Of a stretch of 58,272 nucleotides of DNA, positions 9,174 to 18,593 are shown piece by piece (positions within the stretch are counted from its first letter, which is position 1; every line of letters starts with the position of its first letter). The position numbers and the translations under genes were made by a program. Origin of the DNA: Woeseiaceae bacterium (GTDB lineage: Bacteria > Pseudomonadota > Gammaproteobacteria > Steroidobacterales > Woeseiaceae); the NCBI GenBank assembly GCA_013001045.1, contig JABDNG010000123.1:1-58272 (forward strand). Direction: 5' to 3'. Under the pieces are notes generated by a model, which was given only the letters and a program-made list of their open reading frames with translations, searched no databases and was not told the origin of the DNA.

Positions 9174-10736
9174 TCATCGCGAGTCCGGCCTGGCTAGTTC
9201 TTCGCCCAAAGCGGCCAACTCTGCCTCTTTTCGGTCTTCGCGCCAAGCGAACGAGTCACAGATTTTTGGCGCCAGTCGCAACGCCAGGTCCGGACTTTCC
9301 CACAAATCGGTACGGCGAAACACAACATCTCGCAGGTTCATGGGCGATTCGTCCGCGACAAGCCTGCCGAGGCCTTCCCGGTAGCGCTGATTTGCACCGT
9401 CGTCCGAGAAATCAACGGTGCCGGATTGCCAGGCCTGCGCGGCGTGGGGACGCGGAGAGCCGGAACCGCCGCCAGCTCGTTTAGCGCCGAACACCTTGTC
9501 CAGTGTATGGGCAGCGACCCGGCGCGCCGTCGTAAACTTGACGCCGCAGATGCTGACAAGCCCACGAGGACCACCCGATTTCGAATGATCCACTACCGCC
9601 GGTTTCGTCGACAGGCGCGCGGAGTGCGGGCCGGCCGCGGGCAGCAAACCCGCGAATACGCGCTCAACATTGGCGGGGGTCAACGCGAGTCCTGGCACTG
9701 AAGCATTGATGTCGTCTAATGTTGCCTCGATTTGTTCGCCTGAAGTACTGGGATTGTCGACCGCACCGTTCCATGGCGCGTGGCCGGTACCGATTAATAG
9801 CCTGCCCTTCCACGGATGCAGAAAATACGTCGGTCCGCCTGCGCGTGGCGGCGTCAGCGCCAGGGCGCACTCCGACAGTGCGGGTTTGTCTGTAAGTATG
9901 TTCCAGGCCAGAGACGGCCAAAACCAGCGATCGGCTTTGCCGCCCATCTTCTCCGCCATATCTTCCGACCATGGACCCGCTGAATTGATAACGACAGGCG
10001 CACGAAATGACCATTCGGATCCAGACTCCCTGTCCTGCGCCACGACGCCGCCTACGACATTGTCCTTGATCGACAATGCAGAAACCTGCATGTAATTGGC
10101 CGCGTCCGCTCCGTAGTGGGCGGCCCATCGCAGCAGTTCCATAACCACTCGCTGGGAATCCGGGATCGCTGCGTCGTGCCATAGCGCGGCACCCTGTAGA
10201 TTCGTCGCGTCGACGTCTGGAAACGCGGCGACGGTCTCCGCTTTGCTGATGACTTTTCCACGTGGAATTGATCTGTCTTCCCGCACACCGTCATTTCGAT
10301 TGATGGACAGCAAGTCATTAATCAGCATGGCTGCCCGGAAAATCGATTTGCGCCGAACGCCTTTTCCGTACAAAGGCATCAGGCACGGCAACGGACTGAC
10401 CAGATCCGGGAAGTTGGCGAGAAACCAGCGGCGTTCTTGCACCGATTCGACGTGGCGTTTCAAATCAAGCGTCTGCAGGTACCTGAGGCCGCCGTGCACA
10501 ATGCGCAAGCTGTTAAAACTCGTGGCGCCACCGAAATCTTCCCGCTCGAGCAACAGCGGTCGCAATCCGCGCAGTACTGCCTCGAGCGTCAGCATGACGC
10601 CATAGATACCGCCCCCCACGATGATGAGGTCGTAGTCACGCTGACTATATAACTCCGGCTGTCTGACAATTGCGATTTTGTTACACCTTTTTTTGCGATG
10701 GCGCAGAATCAGCGACTTGTGGAAGCACGCAGCCAC
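9174..10736 (-). CDS. FAD-dependent oxidoreductase, glycerol-3-phosphate dehydrogenase (GlpD)-like
   Basis: The protein has the dinucleotide-binding motif DLIIVGGGIYG, then GGATSFNSLRIVHGGLRYLQ, which matches the FAD-contacting segment of GlpD-type enzymes (usually ...SSKLIHGGLRYL). A DAO fold follows, with a C-terminal region that looks like the GlpD cap. In GlpD the reaction is glycerol-3-phosphate to dihydroxyacetone phosphate with electrons passed to quinone. Here, inside an EPS locus, the substrate may be a polyol phosphate or a sugar derivative. The start is unclear: ATG 10772 and GTG 10736 both lie inside the upstream amidotransferase gene, which ends at 10709, and no normal start codon lies between that stop and the FAD motif. 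It therefore overlaps asnB by at least about 28 bases. Confidence 0.75.
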   Translation of the reverse strand: MAACFHKSLILRHRKKRCNKIAIVRQPELYSQRDYDLIIVGGGIYGVMLTLEAVLRGLRPLLLEREDFGGATSFNSLRIVHGGLRYLQTLDLKRHVESVQERRWFLANFPDLVSPLPCLMPLYGKGVRRKSIFRAAMLINDLLSINRNDGVREDRSIPRGKVISKAETVAAFPDVDATNLQGAALWHDAAIPDSQRVVMELLRWAAHYGADAANYMQVSALSIKDNVVGGVVAQDRESGSEWSFRAPVVINSAGPWSEDMAEKMGGKADRWFWPSLAWNILTDKPALSECALALTPPRAGGPTYFLHPWKGRLLIGTGHAPWNGAVDNPSTSGEQIEATLDDINASVPGLALTPANVERVFAGLLPAAGPHSARLSTKPAVVDHSKSGGPRGLVSICGVKFTTARRVAAHTLDKVFGAKRAGGGSGSPRPHAAQAWQSGTVDFSDDGANQRYREGLGRLVADESPMNLRDVVFRRTDLWESPDLALRLAPKICDSFAWREDRKEAELAALGEELARPDSR

Positions 10737-12595
10737 TTGTCCTGCCAGGCCTCGAAAACAATCAACGACCAAAGCACGTGACTGTGGTTTGCCAGACCGG
10801 AAAGATGTTGCTGTTTTAGCGTTTCGATGGTTCCGACATCAAACAAACCCGCATCACGGATGCGCGAGCCGCCGAGCAGCTCATCGAGTAAGGGCCGAAA
10901 TTGCGTGCCCAACCAGTTCTTGATCGGAATACTGAAGCCCTCTTTCTGGCGATAGACGCAGCTTGCCGGAACATGGCGTGCCGCGATTTCTTTCAACATG
11001 ACCTTGGTCTTGCCTTTATTGACCTTCAACGTGTCCGGCACTCGAAACGCCAGTTCAACGAGTTCCTTGTCGAGGTACGGCACTCGTGCCTCCAGCGATA
11101 CGGCCATCGACATTCGGTCGACCTTGGTCAAAATGTTGTCGCTCAGGTAACTCTTGACGTCGACATAGAGACTCCTGTCCAGATCACTACGGTCTCCGGC
11201 GCGATCGAAAAGTGCGACTATGTGCGCATCCGCCGGCGTCCGCAAGTCTTGCAACGCATCGCCGCTAAACAGCGCATCCCGGGTTTTGTTGTCGAGAAAC
11301 TTGCGCCATCTGCAGTGCTGCAGCTCGGGCGACAGCGCCGCGCCCTCGATGAATCGCTTCGCCTTGTTTATCAGGCCCTTTTTCGCGGCCCTGGGCCGCA
11401 GCCGGTTGACCACCGGTTCAATCATGCCTTTGCGCACAGCCGCCGGAATCGCCTCATATCGGTGGGCCATTGCATTTGCGACGTACGTCTCATATCCGCC
11501 GAACAGTTCGTCGGCACCGTCGCCACTCAACGCAACCGTGACATGTTTGCGAGCAAGCCTGGAAACCAGGAACGTGGGAAATATCGAAAAGTCCCCGATC
11601 GGATCGTCCAGGTGAAACATCAGGGAGTCAAAAAGATCGACGACGTGCGGCTGAATGACTTCGGTGATGTGATCGAGACCAAGGTGTTCCGCGACCTCTT
11701 TGGAATAACTCAGTTCATTATAGGACGGATCATCAAAGCCGATGCTAAATGTCTGCGCACGGCCCATCGCCGATGCGACGATTGACGAATCTACTCCGCC
11801 AGATAGAAATGCCCCCAGCGGAACGTCGCTGACCATTTGTGCCCGAACGCTTTCGACGATTTTGTGCTCCACTTCATCCGCCCAGTCCGCGTCGTTTCGC
11901 GCCGAGCCCGGACTCTCAGGAATATCCCAGTACTCGACCAGGCTCGATTGACCCGTGTTCAGGTCGAGGCTCAGCATTTCCCCGGGTTTGAGCTTGTGCA
12001 CGCCCTTCATCATCGTGTCCGCACCGGGCACGTACTCCCAGGTCAGAAACTGGTTTACGGCATCCACATTGAGCTCCGGCCTGAACAGACCGCTGGCCAA
12101 CAAAACCTTGACCTCCGAACCCCAGACCAGAAAGTCATCGGTAAGCATGTAGTAAAGCGGCTTAATGCCCAGGTGATCGCGGACTAGGTGTAACGTGTTC
12201 GCCCTGGAATCGTGCAGGGCGATCGCGAACATGCCGTTGAGGTGGTTCGGGAAATCTGCGCCATACTCCTCGTACGCATGCACGATAGACTCGGTATCGC
12301 TGGACGTACCGAACGTATGCCCCTTGCTGCTCAGCTCCTTGCGCAACTCCCTGTAATTATAAATCTCGCCGTTGAATACGGTGCGAACGCTCCTGTCCTC
12401 ATTGAAGATAGGTTGCTTGCCGCCGGCCACATCAATAATCGACAGGCGTCGCATTCCCAATCCGACGTTATCGGCGATGCCGATACCGTCATCATCGGGC
12501 CCTCGGTGACGGATCACCGAACACATGCGTTCCAGCTGATCGTGCGTGACGCGTGAACTTCCGGAAAGACTTGCGACGCCGGCTATGCCGCACAT
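10709..12595 (-). CDS. asnB: Asparagine synthase-type amidotransferase 2
   Basis: A 628-residue AsnB family protein. The class II glutaminase domain begins MCGIAG (Cys2) with RHRGPD and NGEIYN; the synthetase domain has SGGVDS at residues 265-270 and the later LSGDGADELFGGY motif. All key residues are present. It is the promoter-proximal gene of the minus-strand group 5353-12595, and its 3' end overlaps the oxidoreductase frame. Its sequence differs clearly from the other three copies in the window, so it is probably not a recent duplicate. Its likely role is amidation of a carboxyl group in the EPS precursor; the substrate is unknown. Confidence 0.9.
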   Translation of the reverse strand: MCGIAGVASLSGSSRVTHDQLERMCSVIRHRGPDDDGIGIADNVGLGMRRLSIIDVAGGKQPIFNEDRSVRTVFNGEIYNYRELRKELSSKGHTFGTSSDTESIVHAYEEYGADFPNHLNGMFAIALHDSRANTLHLVRDHLGIKPLYYMLTDDFLVWGSEVKVLLASGLFRPELNVDAVNQFLTWEYVPGADTMMKGVHKLKPGEMLSLDLNTGQSSLVEYWDIPESPGSARNDADWADEVEHKIVESVRAQMVSDVPLGAFLSGGVDSSIVASAMGRAQTFSIGFDDPSYNELSYSKEVAEHLGLDHITEVIQPHVVDLFDSLMFHLDDPIGDFSIFPTFLVSRLARKHVTVALSGDGADELFGGYETYVANAMAHRYEAIPAAVRKGMIEPVVNRLRPRAAKKGLINKAKRFIEGAALSPELQHCRWRKFLDNKTRDALFSGDALQDLRTPADAHIVALFDRAGDRSDLDRSLYVDVKSYLSDNILTKVDRMSMAVSLEARVPYLDKELVELAFRVPDTLKVNKGKTKVMLKEIAARHVPASCVYRQKEGFSIPIKNWLGTQFRPLLDELLGGSRIRDAGLFDVGTIETLKQQHLSGLANHSHVLWSLIVFEAWQDKWLRASTSR

Positions 12596-12707
12596 TAGCG
12601 AAGGCCGTTCCGCAATGTCTTTGCATTATCAAGGAATTGCATAAGCTCAGTATCTGCCTCTTGGTGCCCGGAGGAGCGATCTTACTACTCCCGGCAGCCA
12701 CAAGTTA

Positions 12708-12721
12708 GTGACCAGGGTCAC
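12708..12721. promoter_or_regulatory. Palindromic operator-like site
   Basis: GTGACC and GGTCAC are exact reverse complements separated by AG, a typical dyad for a dimeric regulator. It runs directly into the 44-bp block shared with the wza-like promoter region. It lies about 113 bases upstream of the amidotransferase start at 12595. Confidence 0.5.
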
Positions 12722-12760
12722 CTGATTCGCTGTGAAACTTGTCAAGGTTTTCGATTTCAT
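12717..12760. repeat. Conserved regulatory block, copy 1
   Basis: The block reads GTCAC, nine bases, TGTGAAA, a variable triplet, GTCA, one base, then GGTTTTCGATTTCAT. The last 30 bases match copy 2 (18608-18637) at 27 positions, and GTCAC has the same spacing in both copies. Conservation in two non-coding gaps 5.9 kb apart points to a shared regulator site. Confidence 0.6.
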
Positions 12761-12954
12761 CCTGTATATCGGGCGTCGCACTGACACAGCTCACGCCGGA
12801 AAAGGCATAATCAGGCGCTACCATGGATAGATTGTTCAGAAGTTTCCGGCGGAATTCCAGACCAGTATCACAGCGTAAGGTCACTTAAGCACTTTATAAT
12901 CGCCATGCACTATCATGATTGCGCCACTTTGAACCCGATCTGCACAGTTGTATA

Positions 12955-12988
12955 TCGCATTAGGACGCATGCAAATGAGGTAATGCGA
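12955..12988. repeat. 8-bp inverted repeat
   Basis: TCGCATTA (12955-12962) and TAATGCGA (12981-12988) are perfect complements around 18 bases. This could be an operator or a hairpin. No run of T follows, so it is not a typical terminator. Confidence 0.35.
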
Positions 12989-13264
12989 GCCAATGTTCAG
13001 TGTTTTTTTGAACCTTGGGCAATCGAGCAAAAAGTCTGATAGCCTCGAAATCCGGTTTAGCCGTTTGATAAATAATAGCTATCGTAGATCTTGAGATAGA
13101 TAGATTATGTCGACAGTTCGCCGAAAAGGATTGAGTAAGTGAGTATTGCAAAGCGGCCTGCGAATGCTGGTTGCAGCAGCGATATAGATCATCCTGTATC
13201 GGCTTATCCCGTTCAGCGACGTTATCGACAGGATAGCCGTGGTCAACTTTAGGAATTGATTCGT

Positions 13265-14392
13265 ATGCGAGTTTGTTTAATTTGTGTTGAGTTCTTCATT
13301 AACAAGTCTGGTGGTTTCGGTCGTGCGACGCGTACGATAGGCCGGGAGTTGGCAAAACGCGGAGTCGAGGTTTATGCCATCGTTCCTCGTCAAGGTGATC
13401 AAGGACCAAAAGAGGTTCACGACGGCGTGACGGTTCTCGCTTTTCCAAAAACTCGACCATGGGAGGCGGCCGATCTCGCTCGCGAAGTTAATGCGGATGT
13501 ATATCATTCGTGTGAGCCTTCCATGATCACCGTATTTGCAATGCGAGCAATGCCACTCAAAAGACATGTTGTAACGTTTCGCGATCCTCGAAACTGGGAT
13601 GACTGGGTGAAAGAATTTGAAAAGCCGGCTCGGAGTAAAATGCAGGTCGTATCGAACTGGCTTTTTGAGGCGAATAGCCTGGTGAAGCGGGCAGTTCGTC
13701 GCGCCGACGGTGTTTATAGCATTGGTCATTATTTGGTTCCTAAGATCAAAGGCATTTACGACGTCGACAGTGAGTTTCTTCCAACTCCCGTTGATGTACC
13801 GGCCGCAAGGCAGAAAGCCAGCGTCCCGACCGTCGGCTGGTTGGCTCGCTGGGACCCGGTAAAGCGTCCTGAGATTTTCCTGCAACTTGTGGAAAAGTTT
13901 CCTGACGTGCAATTCAAATTTGCAGGGTCCGCACTCGATCAAGAATGGGTTCGGCATTTGAAGGACACCTACGGCTCGGCGCCCAACCTGGACTGGGTCG
14001 GACGAATCGATCAATTCCGTGATCCCGAAGCGCATTCGGCATTTCTTGACGATGCCTGGATAATGGTCAACGCGTCCACCAAGGAAGCCATGCCAAATGC
14101 ATTTATAGAGGCGGCCGCGCATGGATGCGCAATTCTGTCCGGCCTGGACCCGGATAATTTCGCATCTAAGTTCGGGTATTACGTTGAGCGCACTCACGGT
14201 AGTAAATACCCGGACTCCGATGACTTTGCGCGCGGATTGAAGTGGTTACTCGAGGAGCGCCGTTGGCAAGAACGCGGCGAACTTGCTAGAAATCATGTCA
14301 GGGAAAACTTCGAAACTGAAGTCTCAATGCGGCTTCACATTCAAATGTATAACCATCACTTGAATCGGAAACCTGCGGCCAAAACTGACTAA
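13265..14392 (+). CDS. Glycosyltransferase family 4
   Basis: A 375-residue GT-B glycosyltransferase. The N-terminal domain begins RVCLICVEFF and has the glycine-rich acceptor loop (SGGFGRATR). The C-terminal domain has VGWLARWDPVKRP, typical of the nucleotide-sugar domain, and KEAMPNAFIEAAAHG, matching the E-x7-E donor-binding motif. ATG 13265 is chosen because AGGA (13251-13254) lies 10 bases upstream; a TTG at 13256 is open but less likely. It stands alone on the plus strand and converges with the deacetylase gene. It probably adds one sugar to the lipid-linked repeat unit. Confidence 0.85.
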   Translation: MRVCLICVEFFINKSGGFGRATRTIGRELAKRGVEVYAIVPRQGDQGPKEVHDGVTVLAFPKTRPWEAADLAREVNADVYHSCEPSMITVFAMRAMPLKRHVVTFRDPRNWDDWVKEFEKPARSKMQVVSNWLFEANSLVKRAVRRADGVYSIGHYLVPKIKGIYDVDSEFLPTPVDVPAARQKASVPTVGWLARWDPVKRPEIFLQLVEKFPDVQFKFAGSALDQEWVRHLKDTYGSAPNLDWVGRIDQFRDPEAHSAFLDDAWIMVNASTKEAMPNAFIEAAAHGCAILSGLDPDNFASKFGYYVERTHGSKYPDSDDFARGLKWLLEERRWQERGELARNHVRENFETEVSMRLHIQMYNHHLNRKPAAKTD

Positions 14393-14435
14393 TCCGGCCA
14401 TCGAATACTGCAATTCGAACGCAGACAAACTGAGC

Positions 14436-15356
14436 TCAGAAAACTCTCCGGGACATCAAACGTCGTTCGCGTATCGCATACAGGTGTCTGGTCAGATACG
14501 CATAGATAAACCGTTTAGTGATCCGCGGCAGTCCCGTCAATTGCAAGCGTAGTTGATTCGTCGATATCGCACCCGGGACGTCCGCGACGATAGGCAACTG
14601 GTAGGGGTCTGTGTTCGGACCAACCCAGCCTGGCCGTGTAGTTCGCCCGGTCTTGTATCCGACGGCCCTGACCGCGTTTATCTCACGCTCTGAGTAGTCG
14701 CCGTACGGAAAGCTGAAATGCTCGCATGTCTGAGCTGTCAATTCTTCAATACGCGATCGAGATTCTTCCGCTTCCTTTACTAATTCGGCCTCATTCAAAG
14801 TCACCATGCTGAAGTGATAGCGGCCATGGGACTGATAATCAAATTGATGCGCAATGGCCGATAACTCGCTCTTGCTCAGGGCCTCGCGGCCCTCGTATTC
14901 ACGGTCTGGCGTGTAATCAGCCTCGTCGCGAAGCTTCTCAAGTAGCCTGGTGTTTTCGACTAACCGTAGACGCTTCGATCGACCGCCATCCAGTTTCGAC
15001 CAGAAGCGTCGTTGCGTTCCCACCACATGACTACACAAATATAAAGTCGGTATCACTCCGTATCGTTCACAGATCGCAGCAAGCTCTGTGTTGCGACGAT
15101 AACCATCGTCAAGGTGCAAAACAATTGCATTGCTGGGCATATCCGACCAATCTCGCGATATCAATGCACCGACCAGACGTTCAAAGGGAACGACGTTGTA
15201 GTGCGTCGTCAGATAATCGAGGTGGGTGTCAAAAACCGACGGCTCCGGATCGTGATACAGGAGGATACCGGCTTTACGCTGATTCAAATTTCTTATTACG
15301 GCTGGAATGCCAAGGGCTGCGATGACAGATGAAATTATTTCTTTCGCGGTATTCAT
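14436..15356 (-). CDS. Polysaccharide deacetylase (NodB/CE4 family)
   Basis: The 306-residue protein contains the CE4 motifs in order: LHLDDGY (usual form TFDDG, giving the catalytic and metal-binding aspartates), YQSHGRYH (metal-binding H-x3-H) and FSFPYGDYS. Enzymes of this family remove N- or O-acetyl groups from polysaccharides with a divalent metal. No clear signal peptide is seen; a short hydrophobic stretch (SSVIAALGIPAVI) lies at the N-terminus and could be an anchor. It converges with the GT4 gene at 13265. It probably deacetylates an N-acetylhexosamine in the EPS. Confidence 0.85.
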   Translation of the reverse strand: MNTAKEIISSVIAALGIPAVIRNLNQRKAGILLYHDPEPSVFDTHLDYLTTHYNVVPFERLVGALISRDWSDMPSNAIVLHLDDGYRRNTELAAICERYGVIPTLYLCSHVVGTQRRFWSKLDGGRSKRLRLVENTRLLEKLRDEADYTPDREYEGREALSKSELSAIAHQFDYQSHGRYHFSMVTLNEAELVKEAEESRSRIEELTAQTCEHFSFPYGDYSEREINAVRAVGYKTGRTTRPGWVGPNTDPYQLPIVADVPGAISTNQLRLQLTGLPRITKRFIYAYLTRHLYAIRERRLMSRRVF

Positions 15357-15465
15357 ACGACTCTTAATTAGGTAGTAGGTGGCAATTCGAAGCGCAAATA
15401 ACGGCTCCGAACGCCCACCTTAAGTTAGTTCCGGTTATTCCCACCGTGACTATAAATAATTGATA

Positions 15466-16305
15466 TTAATCAAGCTTTGCAATTAGGCCTATAGGAGTTG
15501 GTTTCGTCTGCTCGACTGCGATCCATTTGCAACTAAAAGACTCGGTGGCTTCAATAAACGCATCGGTGATCAATAGATTTGAAATAAGTACGCCGCCTGG
15601 TCGCATGCTGGCCAGAATAGTGCAAAGGTCGCCTAATTGATTATCGTAGCTGGACGCAGAGTCATACAAAAAAACGTCTACGGACCCGAGTTTCTTTAAC
15701 AGACGCGGAAGCACTATGGCACTCGGGCCAAGTTCAAGGTGCCATCGGGTTCGCAATGACTGTGGTATTTTTTCTCCGACCTGTCGAGTGTAACCAATGT
15801 ATAAGCTCGGCATTTCAATGCTGTAGAGCTCTCCCATGCCATTCCTTTCGAGTGCATCAAGCATGGCGGCGCTCGTAAATCCCTTGGCGACGCCAGTCTC
15901 AATCACGACTTCTGGCTTCAATAAACGACATACAATGTGTACGGCTCGCATCAGTTGCGGCGACGGGCCGTAAAAGAACTCGATTGGTCCCTCATTGTCG
16001 CCATCACTGTCCTCGTCGGAAATCGCGACGACCCATTCCTCGTGAACGCGCATTTTTTCGAGGATCTCGCTGCGCCCGAACTCGGCTACTTCTTCCGCCG
16101 TCGAATTCGTTATTAGCGCGATTGCCGCGTCTATAGCCTCGATGTTTGACTGGTACTCCGCAACTCGATTCTTGTGAAAACGGTTTTTATAGTATCTATA
16201 GTAAAAGGCGCGCGTACGATAATATGCCCACCGGGGTCGGACGAACGTTTCAAGTGCTAGAAATAAAAATGTTCTCGCAACATTGAGCAGTCCTTTCACT
16301 GACAT
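15466..16305 (-). CDS. SAM-dependent methyltransferase-like protein (Methyltransf_24 type)
   Basis: The 279-residue protein has a Rossmann core with VVIETGVAKGFTSAAML as motif I, LYSIEMP as the acidic second strand and VDVFLYDSASSY, typical of the Methyltransf_24/cephalosporin-hydroxylase-like group. The basic N-terminal 50 residues have a short hydrophobic stretch that may touch the membrane. It sits between the deacetylase and a GT4 gene, all on the minus strand. It probably methylates a sugar; the acceptor is unknown and the family is broad. Confidence 0.7.
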   Translation of the reverse strand: MSVKGLLNVARTFLFLALETFVRPRWAYYRTRAFYYRYYKNRFHKNRVAEYQSNIEAIDAAIALITNSTAEEVAEFGRSEILEKMRVHEEWVVAISDEDSDGDNEGPIEFFYGPSPQLMRAVHIVCRLLKPEVVIETGVAKGFTSAAMLDALERNGMGELYSIEMPSLYIGYTRQVGEKIPQSLRTRWHLELGPSAIVLPRLLKKLGSVDVFLYDSASSYDNQLGDLCTILASMRPGGVLISNLLITDAFIEATESFSCKWIAVEQTKPTPIGLIAKLD

Positions 16306-16411
16306 TCACGACTCCCATTTTCTTGAGATCGTTATATCGAAATTCAGCTGTACAAGAGCACTATCCCTACATCCCGCGAATAATTTCACTGCAAATAATC
16401 GACACGCTGCA

Positions 16412-17599
16412 TTAGTCATCCGAGAAAAGTGCGTTTAACAACGTGCCCAATTTCCCTACATACAATTCTCTGGAATATTCTCTTTCGTACAGCCGCTTCG
16501 CGTTTTCCGCTTTCTCTTTTGCAGCACCGTCTGACATTGCCGCGAGCATCGACGCGCCAAACGCGTCCGGATCCGGGTCGGCCAGGAATGCCACGTCGTC
16601 GTTCAGAACCTGCGTATGTGAATAGATGTTTGTCGCCACCTGAGGAATGCCGCTTGCGAGTTGCTGATAGACTTTTAGCGGCGTATTTGTTCCTGCCGTG
16701 CGTGGAGACAATAGTGTGCTCGCCGACTGCATGTACTGATGCGCCTGCCGCTGAGGAACTGTGCCTGTAAAATGGCAATGCTCTTCCAGCCCTTCAGCGC
16801 GCGCGAGGCTCCTGTAATGCTCGACCTGTGCGTCGGTGCCTCCCACAACGAGAAGGAAAGCACGTGGCTGTTGTCGCACTACGTTCGCAAATGACCTGAC
16901 TAGCAAATCGATCCCTTGATAGGTCTCAAGGGTGCCCGCATACACAAAGCAAAAGCGATCGGTCGGCAGCTCGAATGTGCCCGTCGACGATGGCTGTCCC
17001 TCTGAAGGCTCGTCATCTACTTTGAGCTTCACGGGCTCGAAGATGGAGTTTTCGATCAAGAAGTGTTTGGCGGGATCCGTGATGATCTGAGTAGCGTAAT
17101 TCGCGATATCCGGGCAAATGGTGATAACCGCATCAGCTGCATTGATTGAACTATTCTCGAGCTTTTCGAAAATATAGCGAATAATTCGTGAATCCGTGAA
17201 ATCAAAATTGGTTAATTGTTGAGGCAGGCTCGAATGCATGTCGTAAATGAGCTTAAACCTGAAGATCGGCTTCAGGAAACGGCAGAAGAATACAGCCTCT
17301 TCGTGGGCATCGACAAAATCGTAACGATTCCTTAACAGTCGGCCGACAGTGCGTGCCGCTACGAAAACATCCAAAAATAGCTTGAGTAAAGATGGACCGG
17401 TCTTGACTCTTCCGAGCCAGGCTAACCTGGGACCACGAAATATGCGTAGGTTCGGAATGTCCGGGTCCGTGCCTTCCCCGTAGGTCACCAAATCAATTTT
17501 CACGCCAAGCTCAGACAGAACAAGCGTTCGATAATAAACGCTGAGCGGCGTTCCTCTCGGCGTGAAAAACGGTTGTGGGGCAACTACCAGGCAGCGCAT
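16412..17599 (-). CDS. Glycosyltransferase family 4
   Basis: A 395-residue GT-B protein. The N-terminus MRCLVVAPQPFFTPRGTPLS matches the acceptor-side loop of GT4 enzymes in EPS loci. The C-terminal half has FVYAGTLETYQGIDLLV and SPRTAGTNTPLKVYQQLASG, the nucleotide-sugar site (a threonine-rich variant of E-x7-E). Its ATG overlaps the stop of the upstream PHP-like gene by one base (TGATG), so the two are translated together. It probably adds a sugar to the repeat unit on the cytoplasmic face. Confidence 0.85.
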   Translation of the reverse strand: MRCLVVAPQPFFTPRGTPLSVYYRTLVLSELGVKIDLVTYGEGTDPDIPNLRIFRGPRLAWLGRVKTGPSLLKLFLDVFVAARTVGRLLRNRYDFVDAHEEAVFFCRFLKPIFRFKLIYDMHSSLPQQLTNFDFTDSRIIRYIFEKLENSSINAADAVITICPDIANYATQIITDPAKHFLIENSIFEPVKLKVDDEPSEGQPSSTGTFELPTDRFCFVYAGTLETYQGIDLLVRSFANVVRQQPRAFLLVVGGTDAQVEHYRSLARAEGLEEHCHFTGTVPQRQAHQYMQSASTLLSPRTAGTNTPLKVYQQLASGIPQVATNIYSHTQVLNDDVAFLADPDPDAFGASMLAAMSDGAAKEKAENAKRLYEREYSRELYVGKLGTLLNALFSDD

Positions 17600-18477
17600 C
17601 AGATTGCTTGCCGCCGGCTGCTTATTCGCGTTACGTATTGCATAGCGACCTGATTACGCAAGAAGCGTAGGGGCGATTCCAGGGATCCAAAGTGATGAAT
17701 ATCATCATTTTCCTGTTGCAAGATGGCGCGCAGCCCGGTCCATACACTCTCGCCATCGGACACGTTATCAACGTAGAAGCCGAACGACCCGGCTCTATCA
17801 TACTCGGATGAAAAAGGCAGGGGATCGCTGCCTGGCAGGATCCGCATACCGAATCCTTGAGCCAACACGAATTCCGGCGGGTCCGTCATTATACTGGGTC
17901 GCCCGCTATTGTCGCCAAGGTACAACGAGCCGCCACCGAATTTGCGGATAAGATCTTCTACCACGCGACGTCGACGGCCCATCCATTTGCCAAATCCCCA
18001 AGGCAGTACGGGTATCGCACCGGAACTGGCGACCGATTCGACGATGTCCGCAGCTGCCTGTCCGTCCTCCCATTTTTCAAGCGAGCCCAGCGCCAGGATT
18101 TCCAATCTCTCTGCCGTAACAATCTGCCGACCAGCAACGATTTCGATTTCGCCCAGAACCGGGTGACTGGCGATCAGGCACCTGTCGTCACCGCTGTGCT
18201 CAAAACGCCACATGGCTTCAATCGTCCCTACAGCCTCAGACTTGTCGTCCGCGAGTCTTGAAAGTCCCGTAAACTCGTCAACTCCACAGGATTCCGTCAA
18301 ACACAAGACGTATCTTGGCTCGCCACCTGATACGAATCTTTCGGCATGATGCGAAAAGTTCGCCGCAGCCGCGCTGAGGAAGTCCTGAATACTGAAACAC
18401 CCATGAATATGAACATGTGCGTCCACAAACGCTCTAAAGCCGTGCTCTTTACGGATTTCTGGATCTTGACGTGTCAT
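17599..18477 (-). CDS. PHP-like metal-dependent hydrolase
   Basis: A 292-residue protein I assign to the PHP/amidohydrolase-like metal-binding group. It has DAHVHIHG near the N-terminus (HxH metal motif), an internal GAIPVLPWGFGKW strand, LYLGDNSGRP and a late GSDPLP motif. No signal peptide is present. It is translationally coupled to a GT4, which suggests a role in making or editing an EPS precursor, perhaps phosphate-ester cleavage. The exact reaction cannot be told. The gene begins near 18477 and is transcribed away from the wza-like gene. Confidence 0.55.
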   Translation of the reverse strand: MTRQDPEIRKEHGFRAFVDAHVHIHGCFSIQDFLSAAAANFSHHAERFVSGGEPRYVLCLTESCGVDEFTGLSRLADDKSEAVGTIEAMWRFEHSGDDRCLIASHPVLGEIEIVAGRQIVTAERLEILALGSLEKWEDGQAAADIVESVASSGAIPVLPWGFGKWMGRRRRVVEDLIRKFGGGSLYLGDNSGRPSIMTDPPEFVLAQGFGMRILPGSDPLPFSSEYDRAGSFGFYVDNVSDGESVWTGLRAILQQENDDIHHFGSLESPLRFLRNQVAMQYVTRISSRRQAI

Positions 18478-18593
18478 TTAAGTCCGCTCAGATGGGAGCA
18501 CATTCGATCTTGAGTCTTGATATTAGATGTTGGGTTTAGAGCGCGTTTATAGTATCAACAGTCCGGTAAATAGGCACGAAACTGGCCGACTGA

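Larger units (their letters stand above)
12596..13264. other. 669-bp non-coding divergent regulatory region
   Basis: This gap separates the divergent amidotransferase (12595, minus) and GT4 gene (13265, plus). No coding frame in it is convincing. It holds a GTGACC-AG-GGTCAC palindrome (12708-12721), a 44-bp block also found at 18594, and an 8-bp inverted repeat at 12955-12988. It looks richer in A and T than the neighbouring genes. No RNA gene was recognised. Confidence 0.7.

Noticed and set aside
12700-12714. A sigma-54-like site (TGGTCACTAACTTGT, minus strand) upstream of amidotransferase 2
   Set aside because: The invariant GC at -12 is GT. It may still matter, but the evidence is too thin to list it as a promoter.
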